A stretch of DNA of 64,000 bases from Solwaraspora sp. WMMD406 (GTDB lineage Bacteria > Actinomycetota > Actinomycetes > Mycobacteriales > Micromonosporaceae). The notes under the pieces are model-generated. The model ran no database searches. It was given only the letters and a program-made list of their open reading frames with translations, and was not told where the DNA came from. The DNA lies in NCBI RefSeq assembly GCF_029626025.1, contig NZ_JARUBF010000001.1:682001-746000 (forward strand). The letters run 5' to 3'. The position numbers and the translations under genes are program-made. Numbering within the stretch: position 1 is the first letter of the stretch; each line of letters starts with the position of its first letter. Positions 1 to 8,645 of the stretch are shown here, piece by piece.

Positions 1-2001
1 ACGCCGGATCACCACCGTACGAACCCCCAGTTCGCGCAGGTAGGAGATGCTCGCCTCGTCCGGGAAGGTCAGGGTCACCTCACGCACCTCGGCCAGCCGT
101 CGCGGGGTGAACCCGCTGCCGCCGTTGACCACCGGCTGGAAGCGGGTGGTCGACCAGAGCATCACGTGCTGGTCGAGGTTCTGACCGCTGGGCAGCACCA
201 GGATCGGTCCGTCGTCGACCCGCATGATCTGTGGTTGGGCGGGCACCACCGGATGCGGTGTCACGTTGAGCCCCTCGACCAGGACGAGCAGCAGTGGCAG
301 CAGGGTGGCCAACCGCAGCCAGGCACCGGGACGTTCGGTCACCCGCTGCCGGGCGATCTCGCCGACCCGGTCGACGAAGGCACCGACCGCGCCGGCGGCG
401 AGAACGGCCAACAGCAGGGTCGTCCAGAGCATCATCCGGCCCGGGGTCCGGATGCCGTCCCAACCGGGCACGTGCTCGAACAGCAGCCCGTAGGTGTAGG
501 TGCCGCCGAAGAAGGTGGTGCCCATCGCCAGCGCGCCGCCGAGCAGGGCGCCGCCGAGCAGCAGCAGACGTTGCCGCAGGGTCCAGATGGAAAAGACCAG
601 TCCGGCCAGGGCCAATGCGTAGAGCACGAAGCCGGGGAGCAGGGTCATCTCCGGATGCCAGGGCAGGGCGGCCCGAGCATCGGCGTGCAGGTCTCCCCAG
701 ATCCGGGACTCCTGGGGAGCGGTGAAGAAGCCCGCCAACGGTGGGGAGTACGCGGCCAGGTCGTCCATGGTGCGCGCGGCGTTCGGATGCAGCTCGGCCA
801 CCCGGAAGTACGGGATCGCGAGCAGCACGCCGACCGCGGCGAACAACGCCCCGCCGGCCAGGTCGGCGAGGAGTAGTACGGCCCCGAACGGCTTGCGTCG
901 CGGCCAGAACCAGGTGCGGCGGACCACGTACATGATTACGCTGACCAGGCAGATGGCGGCCAGGATGTAGATGAACGGCAGTCCGATGCCGAAGCCGAGA
1001 CTGATCTGCCAGGCGGCGGTGAGCCAGCCGGCGAGCGCCCAGGCCACGTTCCGCCGCTGCGGCCGGTAGCCGTGCCGCAGCGACCAGCCGTGCCCCCGCG
1101 CCAGCATGGCCAGCGCCAGCGGGATGCCGCCGTTGGAGACGATGTGCAGGTGCCCGGCCTGGGCGAGCAGCCAGGGCGCGTAGGCGTAGGCCGCTCCACC
1201 GACGACGGCGGCGGTCCGACCCGCGCCGAGTTGACGGACGAGCGCGTAGGCCCCGAGCGCCGCCAACGCGTGCGCCAGCACGAACATGATGTTGTATCGC
1301 GCGACGGCGGCGACCGGTCCGTCACCGATCATCCCGGCCGGGGCGTAGCCGAGCAGAGTGTCGGAGAAAGCGAAGCTCCACGGCTCCGGGTAAAAGGTGT
1401 TGGACCGCCACAGCTGGGTGGGGTCGGTCAACAGGATGTGTCCCGACCAGGCCATCTGCCAGGCCTGCAGGGTCGGATCCCAGGTGTCTTGCGGAATCGT
1501 GTAGAGCGGGTAGCGCAGCGTTGGCCAGGTCATCACGACCGCCAGCGCCAGGGCGGCCAGGCCGGCCAGCGTCCACTCGTGCGTCAGCCGCCGGCCGACC
1601 GCCGCGCCGGCACGTCGTAGCCGACCGGGCGGGCGGTCCGGTGCCGGGGCGAACGCGACGAACGGATCCGCCGGCTTCGGCGGTTCGGGGGCTGGCGTGG
1701 GTGTCGCGGCTTCGCCGCCGTCGGTCGTCCCGGTGGTGCCGGCCTTGGTGGTGTCGGGTTCGACCGCGTCGGCCGTCTTGGTGGTGTCGGGCCCGGAGGC
1801 ATCGTGGTCGGCTACCGCTGGCGCGGGGAGGTCGACCTTGGTCGCCGCAAGCGGAGGGGACTCGTCGGCGGCTGCCGCCGGAGTTGGCGTTGCCGCCGGA
1901 GTTGGCGTTGCCTCCGGAGCTGGTGCGGCGTCCGTGGCCGAATCGGGTCCGGCGGAGTCAGGATCCCGTGCGCCCGGGGTCGATGGCTGCGTGCTGCTCA
2001 T
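1..2001 (-). CDS. Large integral membrane protein, 3' end outside the window
   Basis: Open frame from ATG at 2001 down to base 1 with no stop, so at least 667 residues and truncated by the window edge. The first ~130 residues are rich in Ala, Pro, Thr and Asp with short repeats (for example TPTPAATPTPA), probably a disordered cytoplasmic tail. The rest has many hydrophobic segments separated by short loops containing aromatic and charged residues (for example QAGHLHIVSNG, WHPEMTLLPG), as in polytopic lipid-linked-sugar glycosyltransferases of the GT-C fold. It lies just downstream of the endonuclease IV gene on the same strand, with a 20-bp gap. Membrane location is clear. The glycosyltransferase-like assignment is inference from topology, and no substrate can be named. 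Confidence 0.75.
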   Translation of the reverse strand, partial: MSSTQPSTPGARDPDSAGPDSATDAAPAPEATPTPAATPTPAAAADESPPLAATKVDLPAPAVADHDASGPDTTKTADAVEPDTTKAGTTGTTDGGEAATPTPAPEPPKPADPFVAFAPAPDRPPGRLRRAGAAVGRRLTHEWTLAGLAALALAVVMTWPTLRYPLYTIPQDTWDPTLQAWQMAWSGHILLTDPTQLWRSNTFYPEPWSFAFSDTLLGYAPAGMIGDGPVAAVARYNIMFVLAHALAALGAYALVRQLGAGRTAAVVGGAAYAYAPWLLAQAGHLHIVSNGGIPLALAMLARGHGWSLRHGYRPQRRNVAWALAGWLTAAWQISLGFGIGLPFIYILAAICLVSVIMYVVRRTWFWPRRKPFGAVLLLADLAGGALFAAVGVLLAIPYFRVAELHPNAARTMDDLAAYSPPLAGFFTAPQESRIWGDLHADARAALPWHPEMTLLPGFVLYALALAGLVFSIWTLRQRLLLLGGALLGGALAMGTTFFGGTYTYGLLFEHVPGWDGIRTPGRMMLWTTLLLAVLAAGAVGAFVDRVGEIARQRVTERPGAWLRLATLLPLLLVLVEGLNVTPHPVVPAQPQIMRVDDGPILVLPSGQNLDQHVMLWSTTRFQPVVNGGSGFTPRRLAEVREVTLTFPDEASISYLRELGVRTVVIRR

Positions 2002-2021
2002 GTCGAGGCCGTCTTGTCTCG

Positions 2022-2795
2022 TCACCCCAGTTGACCACGGAGATAGGCGATGTCCGCCGCCTGGCCGGTGGATCCACCCGGGGTCTCGACGATCACCGGA
2101 GCGTCGGCGGCGCGGACGATCGCGACGATCGCAGCCGGGTCGATCTCGCCGTTCTGGAGGTTGTCGTGGCGGTCGCGGCCGGAGCCGAACCCGTCCTTGG
2201 ATCCGTTCGCGTGGATCAGATCGATCCGTCCGGTGATGGCCTTGACCCGATCGACGATCCCCAGCAGATCCTCGCCGGCCGCGTGCGCGTGGCAGGTGTC
2301 CAGGCAGAAGCCGACGTCGAACTCGCCGACCGCGTCCCAGAGCCGGGCCAGCGCGTCGAACCGGCGGGCGCAGGCGTTGTCCCCGCCCGCGGTGTTCTCG
2401 ATCAGCACCGGCAGCGGAAATCCGCCCTGTTCCCTTGCGTACGCGAAGGTCTTGCGCCAGTTGTCGAACCCGACGGCCGGGTCGTCGCCCCGGTTGACGT
2501 GGCCGCCGTGCACGATCAAACCTTTCGCGGCGATCGCGCCGGCGGCGGCGGCATGACCGACCAGCAGTTTGCGGCTCGGGATGCGAATGCGGTTGTTGCT
2601 GGTCGCGACATTGATCACGTACGGGGCGTGGACGTAGACGTCCACGTCCGAGGCGCGCAACTCGTCGGCGTCGTCCCGCGACTTCGGCGCCTGCCAACCT
2701 TGCGGATCCGCGAGGAAGAACTGTACGGCGTCGGCTCGGCGGTCGGTGGCGGCGGCAAGCGGGTCGGCCGGGTCGACGTGGGCTCCGATACGCAT
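2022..2795 (-). CDS. nfo: Deoxyribonuclease IV (AP endonuclease)
   Basis: 257 residues. Endonuclease IV of the TIM-barrel AP2Ec family cleaves DNA 5' to abasic sites in base excision repair, using three metal ions. Visible family signatures are the start MRIGAHVD, the HAPYVINVA strand, the IVHGGHVN metal-binding segment, VLIENTAGG, and the FCLDTCHAHAAG and LIHANGSKD segments carrying His/Asp/Glu ligands. The frame is open upstream, but ATG at 2795 is chosen because the family begins with the (M)xxGAHVS-type strand and the 20 extra residues look like intergenic sequence. It precedes the membrane protein gene on the same strand by 20 bp, so the two may be co-transcribed. Confidence 0.92.
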   Translation of the reverse strand: MRIGAHVDPADPLAAATDRRADAVQFFLADPQGWQAPKSRDDADELRASDVDVYVHAPYVINVATSNNRIRIPSRKLLVGHAAAAGAIAAKGLIVHGGHVNRGDDPAVGFDNWRKTFAYAREQGGFPLPVLIENTAGGDNACARRFDALARLWDAVGEFDVGFCLDTCHAHAAGEDLLGIVDRVKAITGRIDLIHANGSKDGFGSGRDRHDNLQNGEIDPAAIVAIVRAADAPVIVETPGGSTGQAADIAYLRGQLG

Positions 2796-3433
2796 GTCGG
2801 CGAGCCTACGTGGCCGGCCTGACCGACTCGGCACGGTGGGCTGACCCCGCCCCACCCGCCGGCGGCGTCACCGGGGTCCGACGGCGTCGTTGAACCGGTC
2901 GGACATCCGGCCCGGTGGCTCCCGGTCAGCGTCGGGCCTCGCCCGGCTGGGAGTGACATGGCAGGTGACCGTCGGTCGGTGTACTGGTGACGGGCTCGTG
3001 GTGGAGCGAGCTGGCCGGACAGGAGCAGGCAACCGGACTTCTCGTATTGCTGGCGGCAATTGCCGTGATTGGTGTATCAGCGGCAGCTATTAGGGTTATT
3101 GTGGTGCAACACGGGCGGCGCACGCGCCGGCTGCCCTGATCCGAGACGCCATCGCCGCACAACTAAACAGGCTCCGCGGGGCGCTCCATGTCCAACCTCG
3201 TCGGTGTGGTCGTTCCTCCCCAGGTCCCACCCAAAGAATGCGGACAGGGGCGCCCCGCGGCTGGTGTCTCCCGGCCCCGGCGGCCGCGAGCCGCACCGAG
3301 CCGGGCCTGGTGCTCAGGCGCGAGCTCCCTGCTCGCCCGGGGTGCGCGTGCTGCCTGCTTCGGGGCCGGCTATCCTTGTCCAGTTGCGCTGGTGGTCGGC
3401 AATCCTGTTCGGCGACCGGCGCCACGACGCCAG
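2796..3433. other. Intergenic region between nfo and the rpsF operon
   Basis: About 640 bases between divergent genes. It must carry the promoter for rpsF (plus) and one for nfo (minus). I see no convincing ORF, tRNA or repeat. A locally AT-richer stretch around 3050-3115 is a plausible promoter area, and TATCCT at about 3370 is a possible -10 for rpsF, but I see no good -35 partner. Confidence 0.4.
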
Positions 3434-3477
3434 ACCTCCTGCCACGGAAGGACCGTGGCCGCCAGTCCAGAGGAGGT
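3434..3477 (+). promoter_or_regulatory. Candidate S6:S18 autoregulatory leader of rpsF
   Basis: ACCTCCT (3434-3440) is exactly complementary to AGGAGGT (3471-3477), the rpsF Shine-Dalgarno. Between them a perfect 6-bp hairpin (CCACGG 3442-3447, loop AAGGA, CCGTGG 3453-3458) is followed on its 3' side by an unpaired stretch that begins with CCG (3459-3461). A helix with a 3'-side bulge containing CCG is the hallmark of the S6:S18-binding motif known from bacterial rpsF mRNAs, which mimics the 16S rRNA site. Binding would stabilise the stem that hides the ribosome-binding site. The pairing is seen directly; the regulatory role is inferred from the known motif. Confidence 0.65.
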
Positions 3478-3486
3478 GAGTACGTC

Positions 3487-3777
3487 TTGCGTCATTACGA
3501 AATCATGGTGATCCTCGACCCCAGTCTCGAGGAGCGCACCGTAGCGCCATCGCTCGACACGTACCTGAACGTGATTCGGACCGCGGGTGGCTCGGTCGAG
3601 AAACTCGACGTCTGGGGCCGTCGGCGCCTTTCCTTCGAGATCAACAAGAAGGCCGAAGGGATCTACGCCGTCATCGACCTGCAGGCCAACCCGGATGCCG
3701 TCGCTGAGCTCGACCGCCAGCTGCGACTCAACGAGTCGGTGCTGCGTACCAAGGTCATTCGGCCGGAGACGCGCTGA
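3487..3777 (+). CDS. rpsF: 30S ribosomal protein S6
   Basis: 96 residues, the usual size. S6 binds the central domain of 16S rRNA as a heterodimer with S18. The start is a TTG at 3487: this gives the family N-terminus (M)[11 protein letters not shown], and it lies 10 bases after the strong AGGAGG at 3471-3476. The first ATG lies inside the conserved strand and would remove it. Conserved features include the [19 protein letters not shown] strand region and a C-terminal [10 protein letters not shown]. First gene of rpsF-ssb-rpsR-rplI, and probably translationally controlled by the hairpin that covers its Shine-Dalgarno. Confidence 0.96.
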   Translation: MRHYEIMVILDPSLEERTVAPSLDTYLNVIRTAGGSVEKLDVWGRRRLSFEINKKAEGIYAVIDLQANPDAVAELDRQLRLNESVLRTKVIRPETR

Positions 3778-3875
3778 CGCGCCTTTCCCGGCACGCCCGG
3801 ACAGCCTCGGTCGTCCTGTCGGTGGGCTCTGGCAGCCTTGACCGGGACGACGACTGAGCGCGCGAGGAGATGGTC

Positions 3876-4388
3876 ATGGCAGGAGATACCACCATCACGG
3901 TCATCGGCAACCTGACCGATGACCCTGAGTTGCGTTTTACCCCTTCGGGGGCGGCGGTCGCCAAGTTCCGGGTCGCCTCGACGCCCCGGTTCATGGACAA
4001 GGCCTCCGGTGAATGGAAGGACGGCGAGCCGCTCTTCCTGTCCTGCACCGTGTGGCGTCAGGCGGCCGAACACGTCGCCGAGTCACTTCAGCGGGGCGCC
4101 CGGGTGATCGTCTCGGGTCGGCTGCGGCAGCGGTCGTACGAGACCCGTGAGGGCGAAAAGCGCACCGTCATCGAGTTGGAAGTGGACGAGATCGGCCCGT
4201 CGCTGCGGTACGCCACGGCGAAGGTGCAGAAGATGTCCCGTTCCGGTTCCGGTGGTGGCGGCTTCGGCGGTTCCGGCGGCGGCAACTCCGGCGGCGGCAA
4301 CTTCGACGACCCGTGGGCCACCGCCGCGCCGGCAGCCTCGTCTGCCCGTTCCGGCGGCGGCAACTTCGACGAAGAACCTCCGTTCTGA
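3876..4388 (+). CDS. ssb: Single-stranded DNA-binding protein
   Basis: 170 residues. SSB coats single-stranded DNA during replication and repair. The OB fold is visible in the first ~110 residues ([53 protein letters not shown]). It is followed by a Gly/Ser-rich linker and the acidic tip DEEPPF that recruits partner proteins. ATG 3876 is preferred over the in-frame ATG at 3870 because GAGGAG (3864-3869) sits at ideal distance and the protein then begins MAGDTTITV as in relatives. Lies 98 bp after rpsF and 43 bp before rpsR. Confidence 0.96.
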   Translation: MAGDTTITVIGNLTDDPELRFTPSGAAVAKFRVASTPRFMDKASGEWKDGEPLFLSCTVWRQAAEHVAESLQRGARVIVSGRLRQRSYETREGEKRTVIELEVDEIGPSLRYATAKVQKMSRSGSGGGGFGGSGGGNSGGGNFDDPWATAAPAASSARSGGGNFDEEPPF

Positions 4389-4431
4389 CGTGGCAACCAA
4401 CGCACGCGATCGCAAACCAGGAGCAAGAGCA

Positions 4432-4671
4432 ATGGCCAAGGCTGCGGCACTGCGCAAGCCAAAGAAGAAGGTGAACCCGCTCGACAAGGACGGGATCACC
4501 TACATCGACTACAAGGACACCGCGCTGCTGCGCAAGTTCATCTCCGACCGCGGCAAGATCCGCGCTCGGCGGGTGACTGGGGTCACCTCCCAGCAGCAGC
4601 GCCAGATCGCTCGTGCGGTCAAGAACGCCCGCGAGATGGCGCTCCTGCCGTACACCACGACGGCACGCTGA
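4432..4671 (+). CDS. rpsR: 30S ribosomal protein S18
   Basis: 79 residues. It partners S6 in the 30S platform. The lysine-rich N-terminus ([13 protein letters not shown]) and the [31 protein letters not shown] and AREMALLPY blocks are diagnostic. It has no CxxC zinc motif, so this is the zinc-independent (C-minus) form, common as one of two S18 paralogues in actinobacteria. A ribosome-binding site (CAGGAGCAAG) precedes ATG 4432. Followed by rplI after 16 bp. Confidence 0.96.
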   Translation: MAKAAALRKPKKKVNPLDKDGITYIDYKDTALLRKFISDRGKIRARRVTGVTSQQQRQIARAVKNAREMALLPYTTTAR

Positions 4672-4687
4672 GCGGGAGGGCACCGGA

Positions 4688-5137
4688 ATGAAGATCATCC
4701 TGACTCAGGAGGTCTCTGGGCTCGGTTCCCCAGGGGACATCGTCGAGGTCAAGGACGGTTTCGGCCGTAACTACCTGCTGCCCCAGGGGTTCGCGATCTC
4801 CTGGACCAAGGGAGCCGAGAAGCAGGTCACCTCGATCAAGCGGGCCCGGTCGGCGCGCGAGATTCGTGACCTCGGCCACGCCACCGAGGTCAAGGGGCAA
4901 CTCGAAGGCCTCAAGGTCAGCATGACCGCGCGGGCTGGCGACGGTGGCCGCCTGTTCGGTTCGGTCACGCCGGCCGAGGTGGTGGACGCGGTCCGGACCG
5001 CTGGTGGCCCGGCCATCGACCGGCGTCGGCTCGAACTGCCCGGTCACATCAAGTCGGTGGGGACCTACCCGGTGCGGGTGAAGCTGCACCCGGAGGTCAC
5101 CGCCACGTTCGACCTCAACGTGCTCCAGGCCAAGTAA
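4688..5137 (+). CDS. rplI: 50S ribosomal protein L9
   Basis: 149 residues, the full length of the two-domain family. The N-terminal rRNA-binding domain shows MKIILTQEVSGLGSPGDIVEVKDGFGRNYLLPQG, written here only as landmarks (MKIILTQEV at 1-9 and GFGRNYLLP at about 26-34). A long connecting helix rich in Lys/Arg/Glu and the C-terminal domain (GRLFGSVTPAEV, YPVRVKLHPEV) follow. GGGAGG upstream of ATG 4688 is the ribosome-binding site. Last gene of the operon; a large terminator follows 18 bp after the stop. Confidence 0.96.
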   Translation: MKIILTQEVSGLGSPGDIVEVKDGFGRNYLLPQGFAISWTKGAEKQVTSIKRARSAREIRDLGHATEVKGQLEGLKVSMTARAGDGGRLFGSVTPAEVVDAVRTAGGPAIDRRRLELPGHIKSVGTYPVRVKLHPEVTATFDLNVLQAK

Positions 5138-5155
5138 CCGCGGCTCGCACGACAG

Positions 5156-5212
5156 CGTCAGACACACCTGAGCCGCACCGGTCCGACCGGTGCGGCTCAG
5201 GTGTGTCTGACG
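5156..5212. terminator. 28-bp perfect palindrome, probable bidirectional terminator
   Basis: Arms 5156-5183 and 5185-5212 are exact reverse complements with one base between them, so the RNA hairpin has a 25-27-bp stem. It has no U-tract, as is usual for high-GC actinobacteria. It sits between convergent rplI (plus) and a lipoprotein gene (minus) and can serve both. Confidence 0.85.
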
Positions 5213-5280
5213 TGGGCGGACGACGATGTCTCCGGCGGGGGTCCGTGGTTCGGCCGGACCGGGCCGGCGGCGGAACGGGA

Positions 5281-6549
5281 TCAGCGCAGCGTGCTGGAGG
5301 TGACCTTCGGTTCGCCGGCCCCGAGAAAGAAGATGCCGGGATACCCGGCGGTCTCGAAGCCTCGGCTGGGATTGCGCCGCAACACCGAGTCGGTCAGCCG
5401 CAGGCTGCCGGAACGATCGTTGCTGACGAAAAAGATCGCGCCGCCACCTTCCCGGGCCTCGTTGTCCTCGATGATGGTGCCGGCGATCGTGACGGTGAAC
5501 TGGTTGCCGTCGGCGTAGATCGCGCCGCCACTGCCACCACCCGGCGTACCTGGCTTGGCGGGATTCGCGCCGTTGCCGACCGCCGAGTTGTGGGTCATCA
5601 GGCTGTTGAGCACGGTCCACGACACACCGATGCTGCTCACCGCTCCGCCGTTGGCGCACACCCCGCCCGCGTTCGGGGCACCGCCGAACGTGCTGCCGAC
5701 CACGTACACCGGCTTGTCCTGCCACTGGTCCAACACCCGGATCGCCGCCCCGCCCAGATCCGGGCCGGTACGGTCGCACCGGTTGCCCACGAACCGCGAA
5801 TTGACCACCCGGAACTGCCCGCCCCGAACGAAGATCGCGCCGCCGCCACCGCCGTCGGTCTGCTCGCCGGTCGCGTCGCCGTCGGCGAAGGTGAGGTTCT
5901 GCACCACCAGGCGCGGATGGTCCTGATCGTTGCAGTGCGACGTCGTCCACCCCTGAGCCTCGTCGCAGGTGTTCATGTAGAGGATGCGACGTTCGCCGCC
6001 GCCACTCAACGTCACCCGGCCGCCGCCGTCGAGCACCACCTGCCGGTTCGCCGCGTTGACGACCTTGGCGGTTCGCGTCATGGTGATGGTGACCGGCGCG
6101 GGCCCACAGGAGAACGTGATGATTCCGCCAGCGGCGACGGCGTCGACCACCGCAGCCGACGTACAGCTCGCCGCGGTCCCGTCACCAACGACGCGCGTCG
6201 GTCGGCTGGTGTCCACCGCCCGCGCGTGCTCGGGCACCGCCGCGCGACCAGCCGGATTGCCGGCCGAGAAGTCAGCCGCGGAGCCGGTCACCGCACCGTC
6301 CGGCGGGGCGCTCTCGGCCGTACCGGTAGGGCTCGGGGCAGCGCCGAGCGCGGCTAGGCCGGACGGCTCGCTGGACGGCGACCGTGGCGGGTCGGACGAC
6401 GGACTCGCCGCAGTCGCCGATGCGGCCGCCGGTGCCGTCGCCGGCGCGGAACCGGGCACCGGTGCGGTTCCACCGCATCCGGCGGCCAGGACGGCGATCG
6501 CCGTACCGGCGACGACCGTCAGCGAACGATTCCGGCTCCGGTAAGGCAT
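5281..6549 (-). CDS. Secreted lipoprotein with right-handed beta-helix repeats
   Basis: 422 residues. An N-terminal signal peptide ends in the lipobox LAAGC (Cys at about residue 25), so the protein is probably anchored on the outside of the membrane. A Pro/Ala/Ser-rich spacer (to ~100) follows, then a beta-helix type region with recurring turns such as GGGGAIFVRGGQFRVVNSRFVGN, cited here as GGAIFVRGG, GGAIYADGN and GGAIFFVSN at roughly regular spacing. Such folds are found in polysaccharide lyases and in surface proteins of unknown role; no catalytic residues could be recognised. The start ATG 6549 is chosen because it gives a typical basic-hydrophobic signal. It is convergent with rplI across the palindromic terminator. 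Confidence 0.75.
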   Translation of the reverse strand: MPYRSRNRSLTVVAGTAIAVLAAGCGGTAPVPGSAPATAPAAASATAASPSSDPPRSPSSEPSGLAALGAAPSPTGTAESAPPDGAVTGSAADFSAGNPAGRAAVPEHARAVDTSRPTRVVGDGTAASCTSAAVVDAVAAGGIITFSCGPAPVTITMTRTAKVVNAANRQVVLDGGGRVTLSGGGERRILYMNTCDEAQGWTTSHCNDQDHPRLVVQNLTFADGDATGEQTDGGGGGAIFVRGGQFRVVNSRFVGNRCDRTGPDLGGAAIRVLDQWQDKPVYVVGSTFGGAPNAGGVCANGGAVSSIGVSWTVLNSLMTHNSAVGNGANPAKPGTPGGGSGGAIYADGNQFTVTIAGTIIEDNEAREGGGAIFFVSNDRSGSLRLTDSVLRRNPSRGFETAGYPGIFFLGAGEPKVTSSTLR

Positions 6550-6625
6550 CCGCCGATCGTAGGAGGGGAACCGGCTCGCGGGCCAGGACGCCGGGCCGCG
6601 ATTCGTCGCCGACCAGATCGCCCGG

Positions 6626-8542
6626 TCACCCGATCGGCTGACCGGAGATCGCGCTGGCCAGCACCGTCGACATGCCGCCACCGATGACGGCGGCTGCCAG
6701 CCCGACGCTCGATGCCCGCCAGGTGCCGCTCAACCAGCGGATCGAGACCGCGAGGACGAGCGAGATCAGCAGGGCGTACGCGAAGTCCGTCGCGCTGGCC
6801 ACCAGCGAATTGATCGCCTGCGCCCGGGCGGAGACGCAACCGCCGTCGATTCCCGGAATGCAGTCTGCGCTGGCCGGCGTGCCGTCCAGGGTGAGGCTCC
6901 AGATCAGAAACGCCATCACCGGTACGGCGTACCAGGCGGCGGTGTAGAGCAGCGACGAAAGATAGCCACCCTGATCGGCATCGATCAACTCGTCGTCGAT
7001 CCGGTAGGTCAGTCGATGCCGGGACGGCGGCTCGTAGCGGGGCCGGCGGGTCGACTCCGGCAGCGATCGGGAGCGCGGAGCACTGGGAAACGCGACCGCT
7101 GGCGATCGTGGTGCGGACTCGGGGGGCTCCACCCAGCGTGGGTCGTCGCCGGCCAACCGGGTTCCTGACCAGAACCCGTCGTCCCGGCCGGGCTCCGCCG
7201 CCTGCCAGGGATCGACCGGCACCGGATCCGGATCGGGCCGCACCACGTCCGCCGCCCGACGCTTGCGGGCACCGGTCCGACTACCGGCGGGCCAGCTGTC
7301 GGGATCGTCACCACGATGCCACTGGCCGGTGTGGTCACTCGCGTCGCGCCAGCTGCCGATCAGGTCGTCTCGACTGGTGGAGCTACCTGAACTGATCGCG
7401 CGCGGTGCCGGCGTACGCGTCCAGGTGTCGGTCTGGTCGCTCAGCTCCGCCCGGCTCGACTCGATCTGGCGAGGCGGACGCCGACGCCACTCGTCTGACC
7501 GCTGGCTGGTGCCGGTGTAGTCGGTGGGCCGCTGCCACTCGGTGGTGTAGTCGGTGGGCCGCTGCCACTCGGTGGTGTAGTCGGTGGGCCGCTGCCACTC
7601 GGTGGTGTAGTCGGTCGCGTCCCGCTGCCACGTGCCGGTGAGGTCGCTCACCTGCTCCCAGCGGTCGGAGCGACGGCTGCCGCGCCCAGCGGGCGGGGGG
7701 GACTCGAGGTCGGCTGGTCGCCGCCATTCATCGGGCCGCTGCCACTCGGTGGTGTAGTCGGTGCCGTGCTGCCATTCACTGGTGTAGTCGGCGCGATCAC
7801 GCTGTCGGTCCGCGCGTGGGTCTCGGTCCGCTCGGGCGTGACGGCTGCGCCTGCCGCCGGAGTCCCGCTGGGTCGGTCGGTCGGTCCGCCGCTCCACCTC
7901 GCGTCCAGCTGCGGGGTCCCGGTCGCGCGACCAACCCTCGAACTCGCTCGCCGGCCGAGCTTCGGACTCGCTCGCCGGCCGAGCTTCGGACTCGCTCGCC
8001 GGCCGAGCCGGCAGCCCGACCGCGCCCGTCGACCAGGTGGCGCCCGGGTCGGTGGATCGCCGAGCGGACCGATCCCGCCGCGACGTGTCGGCGCGCCGGG
8101 AGTCCTCGACAGGGTCGGGGTGGGGGTCGCTGGCCGGCGTACCCGTACCGGCGGAACCACGGGCTCGGGTGCTACGCCGTCCCCGGACCTGTTCTGTCGG
8201 TATCTGCCATGATTCGTCACGGTGGCGCCCGGTGCGTTCGGTTGCCCCGATCGGACCGGTTGCCCCGATCGGACCGGTTGCCCTGGTCGGACCGGTTGCT
8301 CCGGAGGGACCCGCCACTTCGGACGGACCGGTGCGACGCGACGAATCGTCGATCTCCGTGGCCGGTTCCGCCCGCCGATGCCGGCTCCGTCGCGGTGGGT
8401 CGACGATCTCACCAGCCTGACTGTCGTACCTTGAGTGAGTGCTTGGTTGTTCTGCGTCAGGTTGGGTGTCACCGGCCCAGCGAGCGGCCGGTCGCCGCTC
8501 GCGCGGCGGGCGGTCGCCATACTCCCAGTCCCGGTAATCCAC
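6626..8542 (-). CDS. Repeat-rich hydrophilic protein with C-terminal membrane domain
   Basis: 638 residues from a GTG at 8542. Residues ~1-500 are highly charged and low in complexity (Arg, Asp, Ser, Pro). They include a short collagen-like run (GATGPTRATGPIGATGPIG, ~75-95), three SESEARPA-type repeats (~180-200) and a series of TDYTTEWQRP decapeptides (~310-350) with degenerate neighbours. The last ~110 residues hold three or four hydrophobic segments (YAVPVMAFLIWSLTL; FAYALLISLVLAVSIRWL; VGLAAAVIGGGMSTVLA) with a Cys pair (ADCIPGIDGGC) between the first two. It is probably a membrane protein with a long disordered cytoplasmic arm. I do not recognise a family and assign no function. It is divergent from dnaB across a DnaA-box-rich region. 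Confidence 0.7.
   Translation of the reverse strand: MDYRDWEYGDRPPRERRPAARWAGDTQPDAEQPSTHSRYDSQAGEIVDPPRRSRHRRAEPATEIDDSSRRTGPSEVAGPSGATGPTRATGPIGATGPIGATERTGRHRDESWQIPTEQVRGRRSTRARGSAGTGTPASDPHPDPVEDSRRADTSRRDRSARRSTDPGATWSTGAVGLPARPASESEARPASESEARPASEFEGWSRDRDPAAGREVERRTDRPTQRDSGGRRSRHARADRDPRADRQRDRADYTSEWQHGTDYTTEWQRPDEWRRPADLESPPPAGRGSRRSDRWEQVSDLTGTWQRDATDYTTEWQRPTDYTTEWQRPTDYTTEWQRPTDYTGTSQRSDEWRRRPPRQIESSRAELSDQTDTWTRTPAPRAISSGSSTSRDDLIGSWRDASDHTGQWHRGDDPDSWPAGSRTGARKRRAADVVRPDPDPVPVDPWQAAEPGRDDGFWSGTRLAGDDPRWVEPPESAPRSPAVAFPSAPRSRSLPESTRRPRYEPPSRHRLTYRIDDELIDADQGGYLSSLLYTAAWYAVPVMAFLIWSLTLDGTPASADCIPGIDGGCVSARAQAINSLVASATDFAYALLISLVLAVSIRWLSGTWRASSVGLAAAVIGGGMSTVLASAISGQPIG
7516..7605. 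repeat. 30-bp tandem repeat inside the coding region, 3 perfect copies
   Basis: Units 7516-7545, 7546-7575 and 7576-7605 are identical, with a partial fourth copy after them and diverged copies at about 7610-7650 and 7736-7795. The period is a multiple of three and encodes the TDYTTEWQRP decapeptide on the minus strand, so copy-number change would keep the frame. Confidence 0.9.
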
Positions 8543-8645
8543 CGCCGGAGCCTCGCCCCTTCGCTGTCGAGCCGTGATGGCTGAGCTGGCGAATCAGTTA
8601 CCGCCGATAGTAGCCGGTTGGCCTGGACACAGCCGGGTACGAATT

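Noticed and set aside
4619-5950. 443-codon minus-strand frame across rplI and the terminator
   Set aside because: It crosses the palindrome and runs antisense to rplI; no protein family features.
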